A DNA stretch of 41,472 nt from Smittium mucronatum (Eukaryota; Kickxellomycota; Harpellomycetes; Harpellales; Legeriomycetaceae), in the NCBI GenBank assembly GCA_001953115.1, contig LSSL01000095.1, positions 1-41,472 of the forward strand, written 5' to 3'. Every line of letters starts with the position of its first letter. Position 1 is the stretch's first letter. A program made the translations under genes and the position numbers. Of this stretch, positions 1-9,164 are shown one piece after another. The notes beneath the pieces are model-generated. The model saw only the letters and a program-made list of their open reading frames with translations. It was not told the DNA's origin and did no database searches.

Positions 1-1460
1 TTTTTTCGTTTATAGTTGCAGTCAACTTAAAGCAAATCATTTCATTTAATTGTAAGTTTAAAGTTGATAATGGTGCAGAAGCAATGGCAAGATTTTCATG
101 AATTTTTAGTGGCAGCTGGGAATAAAAGAGCCTGTTTAAAGATTTTTCAGGTGGTTTAGAAGACTTTAATGATTTTGGCCTAGAGTAAATCCAATTTACT
201 GAGCCCTGCCTTTTCCCGTCTCGCTATCTTGTGAAATGACACTCATGAACCTTGAAGGCTTTGCGGGTTTTATACACATGCTGCGAAGATGTACTTTTGT
301 ACAACAGCTAAAGCAAATACTGTTTCTCATGTATTAGTCAAATTGAACCTTGTTCATAGTCTTATTGCTTTGACTATGATGTTTGGTTGAACTTTGGAAT
401 GGATTACGATTGTTTGAGTTGTTGAACCGATTTTGATGGGTTCGAATTGTGTTATTAGCTGGGTAACGACTGTACTGGGCTGCTGCCATCATGTATTAAT
501 TTCCATCTCTTTCGAGAAGCTCATAACTATTCTGTCCCTGATACTGCATGGCTGCTCCAATCATCTCAACGTCCATATTACTTCTGTTTGCTTGAGACCC
601 ACTGAATTTTGTTTGTGAATCCTGCATATGACTTTTGAGTCGTTGCTCATGTGCTTCATATGTTTCACCATGGACTTTCATTATGTATTTACGAATATCT
701 GGAGTATTTGTTTCCTAAGCATTGCTATGGCTAACGTGTGATTTTTTAAAGCTATCAATTTAATTTCTGGTCGAATTTGCATTTTAAAACTGTTGAAGTC
801 ATAATTTGTAGTCAATCTCAGGGTGTCGATGCGTTCCAGTGCGTGGCCAGTGGATTCCATGTTTCCATATTGGCGAGACAGAGCAATTTCAAGCTCGCTA
901 CAGAATTAAACTTTATCATCAGGTTCAGTATCATAACAATAACGGGCGGAGCCTTTAAGAGATTCTACTACTAATGCTCTCTTCTGGAAATCATTTAGTT
1001 TTGGATAATTCTCAAATATTTCCTTGACGCCCTTTAACCAGCGTCCAAAAGTAATCAATTTCTCTTCAAAAATTGGGATTTTAGGTACGTTTTTAATTTT
1101 TGTAGATCTACCACAAGAAGAATCGTCGCTGGTACGGCTATCATTCAACTCGCTGATCTGCCTGTAATATTCTGTTTTGATTTGAGCTACTTCAATTTTG
1201 CGATTCAAATTTGATTTTTCGAGCATGGATACTTCCATACTAAGATCAGTTGATTTCAAGAATTCAGTTTCATACATAAGCTTATATTTGTCGTTATCTT
1301 TTATAAGTTGATGGTGTTCATCTGAAGAATCCACGAACTGAGACTCCAATTGAATTAGCTGGGCACGGATTTCAGATATTTCTTTCTCTTTGTTATCTAA
1401 TATCTCCTCGGCATTATTGACTTGTTAGGATGTAATTTGAATCGGATTGTTTTGCTGCAT
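1..1460 (-). pseudogene. Broken gag (with start of pol) of the minus-strand Ty3/Gypsy element
   Basis: The start codon is at 1460-1458. The N-terminus matches the gag of the downstream element (QIT..Q..NA.., then LIQ-x-ESQF). The longest clean piece (1349-906) holds the conserved capsid-like segment IFENYPKLNDFQKRALVVES, nearly the same as IFENYPSLKDFQKRALVVES in the other copy. Further fragments read ALERIDTLRLTT, then AHEQRLKSHMQDSQTKF. A degenerate CCHC zinc knuckle (C-F-S-C, H, C spacing C-x2-C-x4-H-x4-C) lies near 325-280. Gag ends at TAA 198-196. In the -1 frame the sequence continues into pol (KPPEKS..., then ...ICFK-LTAT) up to the window edge. In-frame stops, for example TAA near codon 12 and one after DDKV, and several frameshifts make it a pseudogene. 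Confidence 0.85.
211..217 (-). promoter_or_regulatory. Candidate -1 ribosomal frameshift heptamer (gag/pol)
   Basis: On the minus strand the gag frame reads ACG GGA AAA GGC AGG GCT CAG TAA, so the heptamer G GGA AAA sits in the X XXY YYZ register required for -1 slippage. The stop follows five codons later. The -1 frame then continues as pol. A short perfect stem (AGTAAA/TTTACT, positions 200-184) overlaps the stop. The same heptamer and spacing occur in the element at 9143. Confidence 0.6.
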
Positions 1461-1897
1461 TATTTCTTAGGTTAGGTAATATTTTCTGGAATGTATTCGC
1501 TGTAAAATTCTTAAAGGCAGTTTGATTGTAATAGAAATTAATATTTTGGATTCGAAAAAAATTTTGGGCGAAAAAAATAAATTTTTTGATTTGAAAAATT
1601 ATTTGAGAGAAAAAAATATAATAATATATGGAATAGTTAAATTATTTACTCAGTGATAAGCAATTAAATGGGCTGCAAGATATATTTAAACTAAAAAGTA
1701 AAGATTCAGCGTGGTTTCGTGTTGATATAGTATCTACAATACAAATAGAATGGATTCAGAATGATATCCAATTAGAAAATATAAAAATAAATATATGGAT
1801 TCGATTTGGAGTGATTTGATGCGATAAAAATTTAATTCGAGTTTGATATTAAAGTTTGTTGGAGATGGCTTCGAAATAGCGGTAAGGAGATTAGGTA

Positions 1898-1911
1898 CTG
1901 GTTCTCCACCA
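1898..1911 (-). promoter_or_regulatory. Primer-binding site of the minus-strand element
   Basis: Directly after the LTR end (one T apart) the minus strand reads TGGTGGAGAACCAG. The leading TGG would pair with a tRNA CCA end. The same 14 bases follow the 5' LTR of the other element at 7895, although the LTRs themselves have diverged, which supports a functional site. I cannot name the primer tRNA. Confidence 0.65.
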
Positions 1912-1912
1912 A

Positions 1913-2321
1913 TGAAAAGTTATAAAAAGTTATATAGTATAAATATGAGTTTATTTAAAATATAGTACTTTAGAAAAGAGAGAGAGATTATATTCTATAT
2001 AAAACTAATGATTTCAAATATATAAATATTGGCTATGAAATAATGAGCTATTATTTCATCAGCCTTGATTTATATCTATTGGTTAATAGATATTCTTCTT
2101 TGCTATTGGATTGATTAATTATAATCAATCCTATTTGATCAATTGAATATATTCTATTATATTGGCTGATCACATTTGATCCAGCCAATATAATTGTTAT
2201 TGGCTATAACTCGGCCAATACTTATTCAATTGGTCTACAGGTTTCCACTTATGTTCCATTACTTATAATACACCATAAGTAAAATTCTTGGTGAAAATAT
2301 GTGCAATATTATATCGTAACA
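1913..2321 (-). repeat. LTR (5' LTR) of the minus-strand element
   Basis: On the minus strand it begins TGTTACGATA and ends in ACTTTTCA, the TG...CA ends expected of an LTR. It is followed after one base by the primer-binding site. The other LTR in the window also begins TGTTACGA and ends CTTTTCA. Inside are many ATTGG/CCAAT pentamers, a pyrimidine-rich CTCTCTCT tract near the 3' part, and two inverted repeats (2108-2131 and 2158-2192). The boundaries come from these terminal motifs; a partner LTR is outside the window, so they could be off by a few bases. Confidence 0.75.
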
Positions 2322-2565
2322 CTTACTGCACAAAATTTGGAAAATTTTGATATAAAAGTTAAATTTCTAGGAGCGGTATTATTTTCCAATAATATAATGT
2401 TTTTTTACATCTGGTACATCTAAGCCCAAGAATTTTGTTACACACTGTACAGAATTTGGACAGGTTATATAAAATAATAAATTTTCTAAGCTTGGGTTTA
2501 TTTTACAATAATATACGATTTTTTAACATCCAGTATATCTAAATTCAAGACATTTGTCACTTTTT
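2321..2565. repeat. Diverged tandem duplication, two units of about 120 bp
   Basis: Unit 1 (about 2322-2440) and unit 2 (about 2441-2565) align along their length. Examples are ACTGCACAAAATTTGG with ACTGTACAGAATTTGG, CAATAATATAATGTTTTTTT with CAATAATATACGATTTTTTA, and ACATCTGGTACATCTAA with ACATCCAGTATATCTAA. The period is about 119 bp. It abuts the outer end of the LTR at 2321. No coding potential is visible. Confidence 0.75.
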
Positions 2566-3239
2566 GTAAAAAGTATTTCCAATTTTATATAATATGTTTT
2601 TTTGATTATGAGTGAATCTACTATCTTAAGGTATTATAATAATGATAAAAGTCTTGGACATGTTAAAATAATCATTCTGACTTTTAGAGATATATTATTT
2701 TAATAAATAAAGAAAAAATTAGACATTATTATCTATATAAATATCTTAATTTTTATTTATACTAAGCGCATATAATTTTTTGAAAATTGTAATATTTTTA
2801 TTTTAAATATATTTTGAATGTAACTTTAATTAAACATTTTATTTATATTATTTATACGTATCAACTCTCATAATTTTTAAAATTTGATTCATTTAGTTAT
2901 TTAAATCGCTTTATTATTAGTCACTATTACTATTGATTATTGATTATAAAATACTAATTTTGCTTTTTATCTGCGTTTTTTTTAAATTGTATCAGAAAAT
3001 TTTCTTTTTTTGATAAATTTTTAGTTAAACATACTTATTTATCATCATACATATATTTTTTTACAGATAATTATTGGTAATAAATTTTGCATTTTAGTTA
3101 AAAATTTTTCTTTTCAATCGGATGATGTTTCACAATTTTCTCCTTTTGAAAATTAATTTTGTTTTCAAAAAATTCAATCTACAACCAAATTTATTTATAA
3201 CTCTAATAATTTTCTTGAAATTTATTTGAGACAAATTTT
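2566..3239. other. AT-rich stretch without recognised feature
   Basis: Very AT-rich, with many short poly-T and poly-A runs and no reading frame of interest. It may include the decayed 5' end of the piggyBac copy that follows, but I cannot recognise it. Confidence 0.5.
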
Positions 3240-4833
3240 TTCTATGAATCTCAGAATAGTATGTATTCTCGAGAACATAGCCAAATTCCAGATATTTCTG
3301 CTAGATCTTGGAGAAAAATTGTAAATATTGGAGAAAACATAGCCCCCTTTATAGGTGATCCTATTATACTAAAATTTATTTTAAATTTTTCGGATATTTC
3401 ACCACATAAAATTTTTAATCTGTTTGTTGCAGATGAGATTTTTGACTTTATTTTTAATTTTTCTAATAATTATGCCAATTGAATTTAACAGAAAAAAAAT
3501 TTTTGAAAAAAAATATTCAATGAAGAGTCGAAAATATTTTTAGATATAAATGTTTTAATGGGAATTAAAAATTCACCATCTTATAGGGATTATTGGGGTA
3601 CAGATCCAAAAATCCGTGATTATTTTATTTCGGATCTTATGAGCTCGAAAGTATTTGGATATATTTCTCTAATATCCATGTTTAAGATGACTATGATAAT
3701 AATTCACAAATATTTATCCCTCAACAAAAATTGAAAAAAATTAATTATTTTATCAAGTACATTAAAGAAAATTTTGAAAAAAATTTTAATCTATCCCAAA
3801 TTATTACAGTTGATGAATCTACGATAAAATTCATATGGAGAAGCTCGAAAAAGAAAAATATGTCTTTAAAACCAATTGAGAATGATTTTAAAGTTTGAAC
3901 TCTTTCTGTAAATCGGGTTATTGTTGGAATTTTTAAATTTATCAAGGAAAAATTGATAACAATCCCGTTAAGGGTTTAGTTTTTAAAGTGTATCTTTGCT
4001 AATATCAGATTTAAAATCGAAAAATCATAAAATATTTTTTGATAGGTTTTTTACTTATCTCCCCTTTATAATTTATTTGAAAAAAAAAAAACTTTTACGC
4101 ATGCGAAACGGTTAAAACTACTGTAAAAAATATATCTGATTTTTCGAAAAATTCCAATCTTGAAAGCTATGAATGGGACTGTTTTGGATCTCAATAAAGG
4201 CTATAAATAACTAGTTGGATTTATATCAAACCGATTCATGTAATTTCAAATTATCACAATCCAAGGATTCAATCTGTAACCAAGAGAAAACAGCTTGATG
4301 GAAAAAGTAAAAAAGTTTTGATTCCTCTTATGTCTTTAAACTATAATAAATATAATAATTTATTTGATAAACTGGTTCAAAGAAAATAATTTTATGAAAT
4401 TGATAGAAAAAGCCACAAATGGCGGAAAACAATTTTTTTTAATTTTATCGATATAACCATTGTCAATTCGAATATTTTATGCTGCAAAATACAGTGAAAT
4501 TACTCAGAAAAATTATCAAATAATAAATAAATTAAAATTTAAGAATTTAGGCTTGATATTTTTGATGGACTTTGCGGCGATAAATTATCTAATATCAATC
4601 AATTGAAATCTTTTAGGACAGCAAAAATAAAAAATAACAATATATAAACTTCAGATTACATAAGAATGTCAAATTATAAGCACCTTCCTATAAAAGTAAA
4701 AAGAAAAAGAAGTGAATTATGTGTATCTGGAAAGAAAAAAACACGAGCAGTATGGACCTGTAGCATATTCCAAAAAAATCTTTTCATGAGAGAAGATAAA
4801 CCATGCTTTACAAAATTTCGTTTGAAACAATGA
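3240..4833 (+). pseudogene. Decayed piggyBac-type transposase
   Basis: Conceptual translation across several frames gives, in the right order, the landmarks of the piggyBac (PGBD, DDE_Tnp_1_7) transposase. Near 3419 is NLFVADEIFDFIFNFSNNYA (family: lFF-e-..-TN-YA). At 3558 is MGIKNSPSYRDYWGTDP. At 3809 is VDESTIKF with the first catalytic Asp (3812-3814). Near 4035 is FFDRFFTYLP with the second. At 4335-4455 come LNYNKYNNLFDKL, then IDRKSHKWRKTIFFNFIDI and IVNSNIL (family: YN--MGGVD--D, Y-IDRKS-KWW, LD---VN). At 4680-4833 is a C-terminal cysteine-rich segment (HLPIKVKRKRSELC...WTCS...KPCFTKF) ending at TGA 4831. Many stops and frameshifts interrupt it. The GGVD aspartate is lost and WW is reduced to WR. 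I found no terminal repeats or TTAA duplication. Known piggyBac elements excise and insert at TTAA; this copy cannot be active. Confidence 0.85.
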
Positions 4834-6783
4834 TGTTTCTATTATTATTATTATATTTGATGCTAATTGGAATATTCGAATGGGTTTCAAAAAAAGACTT
4901 TATAAAATTTAAAATATTATCGAACCTGCAGAAAGTTTTAAGCTATTGAATAATATAATAGCATGATTATTAAGTAAAAAAATTTCACTTTGATATTATA
5001 ATATGATACTTTAATAGTCATGATCACCGTTTTTTTCTATAAAAAATAGTCAATATTCTAAGATATTTCAATAAAGCTCAAAAAAGTAAAATGTACATTA
5101 TTAAATAGATATTTTTTAACATTGAATATAAAAAAATCCATTTCCGATTTTTTTTTATTTAAATCTTAAGACTCTAAAATATCTTTAAACAAATATTTAA
5201 ACAGTAGAAATGGCCTTTATTTGTATACAGTAGATTTTCATTGATTTTTTTTTTAGATTTTCAGCCTGAATTATGTTTACATATTGATATATTAAATCTG
5301 AACTATGATTTTTCATTTAAAAAAAACATAGAAAATATATAGACTGTTATTTTATAATGTAAATCTTGTAAGATATTTGAATTTTTTTTAAAAAAGATAC
5401 TATCGATAAGATAACTTCAAAAAAACTTATTGAGCTTTTTATATTTTGGTTTTAGATAAATATTATTGATTGATATTTATCTATAAATTGATAATCTTTA
5501 TCGTTACATAATTTTATTGAAGGTAGGGGTATTGGATGAAGATTGTTTTATATTTAATATACAAATAGACAGAGATTGAATAAGCAGTGATTTTTATGAA
5601 TAGTGACCATTAAGAATTGTAATAATAAATATATTTGAATTTGAATACAAAAATATCTATTGCTTTTATTTTTATACTTGAAAGCCTTAGAAGCTTACGA
5701 TTGAAACCACCGAAATCATATTTTTCAAACAAATTTTGATTGGAGGGTCAAAAATTATTAGAGCTAACTTTTGTGAATATAATATTATTCATTTTTTTTA
5801 TAAAGAAAGCTTTAATTTAATCAGCTATATTTATTTTGGGTTTTGGTTGTTTAATAATGGTAAAATGTGGTATCAAAGGATTCTATAACGAAAAACTTTC
5901 TAAATAAGTTAAATGACTATTTAAAAAAAACGAAGCTAACATTTAAATATCGAGATAGGTTAAAACTTTCATTTTTTTTTGTTTTTTCAATTAAATGACT
6001 TTTTCTTGTGAAAAATAATAAGATTGTGGTGATTATGGCGAAAGATACTTAATGAAGCTCATGGAAGATCAATATTAAGATAATATGTATACTTTTGAGT
6101 ATATTTTTTATATAAAAACATATGATTATTTGAATATTTTGAATTTTGAATTTTAATTATGTTTATTTACTAAAAAAATTGATAATCTAAATATTATCTT
6201 TAGCAAATAAATTTTTTTCCAAAATTAATAAAAAAAAAGAAAAAGAAACATCATAAATAAGAAAATCAAGGAGTATAAGAAGAGAAAAATTAAAAAATTA
6301 AATTTAACCAGTTAATCTAAATAATTATATTCAACTATAATATAGTGATTTACAGACTTTTTTTGTTTTTCGCATGATTATGCGATTAAATAATGTGCAA
6401 TTTTCAAATTATTTTTAAAAGAAAAGCATATAAAGAGTTCCATTTTATCAATTTTTTTAAAAAAAAAACCAAAAAACCATCGATATTTATCTCTTTTAAA
6501 CATAAGCTAATGACATATATACCTTAAAAATATTTCTAATATAGCATTAAAAGTATATTCTATAACTTTTTATACGCATTTTTTCATCAAACAGGAATTC
6601 AGAAATGAATATTCTTACATTTTTGTAAGTATAGAAAAAGTTAAAATTTGAATTTAGATTATTTTTGACCTAATGATAAGCTTTTATTATGTTTTTTTTG
6701 CATCAAGGAGTATTTTTGTAAGATAACTTAATAAAAATCACGCAAAAAAATATCAAAAAAAGAAAATGACGAATAAAAAAATG
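4834..6783. other. AT-rich intergenic stretch without recognised feature
   Basis: No reading frame above background, no RNA gene and no clear repeat structure were seen. It consists mostly of A/T runs with scattered stops in all frames. Confidence 0.5.
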
Positions 6784-7312
6784 ATATTATCCTAGCTACA
6801 GTATGATTATCTGCCCTTGACTGACTTTATACTTATTATAATTGGGGAAAATCTAGGTAATGGTAGGCTCCACCTGAAGGATCTTAAATTAGGTGTATAA
6901 CCAGGTTTAAAATCAGTATATACTTAAAAGATTTGACTGCGATTTTTTTTTTTGAAAACACTGAGATCCTATTTAGAGCTTATTTCTTACGGGATTAATA
7001 AAAATAGGGTACCACCCAACTGTAAGATATATTTTCTAGATCTTTCTATAAAAAGCTGTAAAATATCGAGATATAACAGATGTTGAAATTTTGGATTTTC
7101 TATCATATATTTGGTAGAAAGTGATGAAACGATGGATTGATAATTCTTTGAGATGTTGCTCTTCTGCGATCTCTGACTTTCGGATATTTTTGCGCCTCCA
7201 ACATTATTATCAACCACTAATTGTACAATAATATGTGAAATTTTTATATATTTATCTTTTGAAAGCGCACTAATTATAAACCTAAACCACTGAAAAATAT
7301 TTTCTTGTTGAG
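6784..7312. repeat. Dispersed diverged repeat, copy 1
   Basis: Aligns over about 530 bp, same orientation, with 29116-29652. Matching islands in order: ATTATCCTAGCTACA with ATTATCCTAACTACA; TAGGTGTAT; TCCTATTTAGAGCTTATTTC with TCCTATTAAGAGCCTACTTC; GGGATTAATAAAAATAGG with AGGATTAACAAAATTAGG; AAATTTTG; TTTGAGATG with TTTAGAGATGG; TTGTAC on the minus strand; and CCTAAACCACTG with TCTAAACCACAG. On the minus strand, 7217-6987 is open for 76 codons. Its translation resembles that of the other copy (ISESQRSQKSNISK against LFEGQ-FQRRTISK), so both may be relics of a protein-coding mobile element. The family is not recognised. Confidence 0.7.
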
Positions 7313-7554
7313 AGAAAAAATATCATTTAATATAAATAAGGTCTTTTTCAAATAAGTGCAGAAATTGAAAATAAAATCATAATCAATATAATAATTTTTG
7401 TATCAAATTATTTCCAAATTTGCACATTTTTTGACAAATTGCACAGTTTTATTATTGTTGAGAAATATAATATCTTAAATTATAATATGGATTACAACAA
7501 TGATTTTATCTTTGATAACATTTAGGTGATCCGATTTATAAATAAAGCTTCAGA

Positions 7555-7892
7555 TGTTACGACCAATAGCAGCCAAGAATCAGATATACTGATTCAGCCA
7601 ATCAATTCTCGGAATTATGAGCTGTCGAATGTCATATCTTGCAGCTCCATTGGTTAAGTATAACATTGTGCAACAAAAACAGTAAATCTATTGGATGAAA
7701 TGATTTTATGTCATTTCAGCAATAGCCAATGACCGAATGGTCAAATATTTTATATAGTTTTTAATTTAGTATAAATATTTCACTTTTCCGAGTTTACTTG
7801 GAGAGGGGCTCGCTCTCGCTCTCTCTCTTTTTCTTAGTTTCGACCTTTTGACTTTAGCCTTCTAATAAATCGACTTAATATTTGACTTTTCA
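7555..7892 (+). repeat. 5' LTR
   Basis: TGTTACGACC...TTTGACTTTTCA. Matches 12645-12982 except for 4 differences: three within 7614-7626 and one in TTAGTTTCG/TTAGCTTCG. It carries five CCAAT/ATTGG boxes (7563, 7598, 7649, 7690, 7726), a TATA-like TATAAATA at 7770, a GA/CT-rich CGCTCTCGCTCTCTCTC tract, and AATAAA near 7864 as a likely poly(A) signal. Confidence 0.95.
7770..7777 (+). promoter_or_regulatory. LTR promoter TATA box
   Basis: TATAAATA lies 40 bp downstream of the last of five CCAAT-type boxes in the LTR. This is a plausible core promoter driving the element's genomic RNA. The same sequence is present in the 3' LTR. Confidence 0.5.
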
Positions 7893-7894
7893 TT

Positions 7895-7909
7895 TGGTGG
7901 AGAACCAGG
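7895..7909 (+). promoter_or_regulatory. Primer-binding site
   Basis: TGGTGGAGAACCAGG begins two bases after the LTR's terminal CA. TGG is complementary to a tRNA CCA end. The first 14 bases are shared with the second family (1911-1898). It does not look like the common initiator-methionine site. It also contains a small self-complementary TGGT...ACCA. Confidence 0.65.
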
Positions 7910-7963
7910 TTTTATTTTTATTTTTATTTTATATTTTGAAATTTATAACCCAATCAACTAAAT

Positions 7964-9164
7964 ATGGATCAATCAATCCAAATAACCGCAGAACAACTCA
8001 AAAATGCTGAAGCCCTTTTTGCTAATAAGAAAGCCGAAATTACTGAGCTCAGAGAACAACTAATACAATGAGAATCTCAGTTTCAAAATGCAGCCGAATA
8101 ACATCAAGAATTTCTTGCGAATATGGAATTACTATAATCCAGATTTGAATCCAAATCCAATAAGAATACCGAATTGACAATGAAAATTACTGCTATCGAA
8201 AATTCCATGCTGAAGCTTGAATTAGAGCAGGCTAATCTTAAAGCCGAACTGTATCAAAGAATTAATCCTCCTCAGTCTGAAGCAAGTAATCCGATAAACG
8301 GATCCGAATTCAGCGCAAAAGCAATGAAGAATATTTCCAGACTCCCTGTTTTTGAAGGCAAAGCTATAACGACTAACCTCTGGATAAATGGAGTCTTGGA
8401 AATTTTCGAAAACTATCCATCTCTAAAAGACTTTCAAAAGAGAGCGCTTGTAGTAGAATCATTGAAGGGGCATGCATGTGAGTGTTATGACGCCGATCCG
8501 GATCCAAACGTTGCAAATTTTCAGATTTTTAAATATTCACTTATCCGACAATATGGAAGCTCGAACCCACCGACCAGGCATTAGAACGAATCGAAACTCT
8601 GAAACTTACCATGAAGTCGGACTTCAACAGCTTCATCCAAAAGATTAGGCCTTCCATCAAGCTGATTGCTGGTGACAATAACACACTTACTATAGCAATG
8701 CTTAGAAAGCAGGTTGACCCCGAAATCAGCAAATATGTCCCAAAGATTGTAAACGAGTCTTTTGAAAGCCACGAACAGCAATTGAAAGCACACATGCAAG
8801 ATTCACAAGCCAAGTTTACTACAGCTTCAAACCGTTCTAATGGTATGGAGATTGATACTTATTTAGCCGCAGTTCAGACCGGTAAAGACTTCCCCATTTC
8901 TGCCGCACAATATTCTTCGAACAGAGGAAGACACCAGCCAAATTCCTATTTTCAGAAAAAACCTTTCAGACGCTCTACACAACCACATTCTATACAAAAC
9001 ACAACTCGACGAAGAAAAAATTTGAAGAATACGTGAAAGAATGTATTTGTTTTAATTGCGGTACAAAAGGGCACCTTCGAAGTTCATGCCTGAAACCAAG
9101 AAAACCATTCAGAATGATGAACATAGTTGTTTCTGAAGAATCGGGAAAAGACGAGGCTCAGTAA
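7964..9164 (+). pseudogene. gag of the Ty3/Gypsy element (frameshifted, stops)
   Basis: The start is ATG 7964 (MDQSIQIT...), the same N-terminus as the minus-strand family. Three in-frame stops follow: TGA 8069, TAA 8099 and TAA 8135. The capsid-like core (IFENYPSLKDFQKRALVVES) lies near 8400-8463. A one-base deletion near 8555 moves the frame between NP and TDQALERIETL. The second part runs through AHMQDSQAKF and a basic stretch. Another one-base shift in the A6 run near 9017 leads to the nucleocapsid knuckle C-F-N-C-G-T-K-G-H-L-R-S-S-C, a canonical C-x2-C-x4-H-x4-C, at about 9049-9090. Gag ends at TAA 9162. That stop is shared with the other family, so it is probably the genuine gag terminator. 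The N-terminal region is probably a coiled coil. Confidence 0.9.
9143..9149 (+). promoter_or_regulatory. Candidate -1 ribosomal frameshift heptamer at gag/pol junction
   Basis: The gag frame reads TCG GGA AAA GAC GAG GCT CAG TAA, which places G GGA AAA in the X XXY YYZ register. The -1 frame enters pol (VIRSNSEPQFQKPHKPPEKS). A hairpin GAGG-c-TCAG/CTGA-a-CCTC at 9153-9185 lies just downstream and could act as the stimulatory structure, though its 3-nt spacer is shorter than usual. Conserved with 211-217 on the minus strand. Confidence 0.6.

Larger units (their letters stand above)
1..2321 (-). mobile_element. Partial Ty3/Gypsy-like LTR retrotransposon (second family), truncated by window start
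   Basis: Read on the minus strand, this is an LTR (2321 down to 1913), a primer-binding site right after it, a leader, a gag region and the first codons of pol, which run off the window at position 1. The identification rests on similarity with the full-length element at 7555-12982. The gag proteins align from the first residues through the zinc knuckle, the primer-site sequence is the same, and the gag/pol junction has the same layout. The LTR is longer (409 against 338 bp) and largely different in sequence, so this is a related but separate family. It carries stops and frameshifts and cannot encode intact proteins. The other LTR and most of pol would lie left of the window. Confidence 0.85.
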
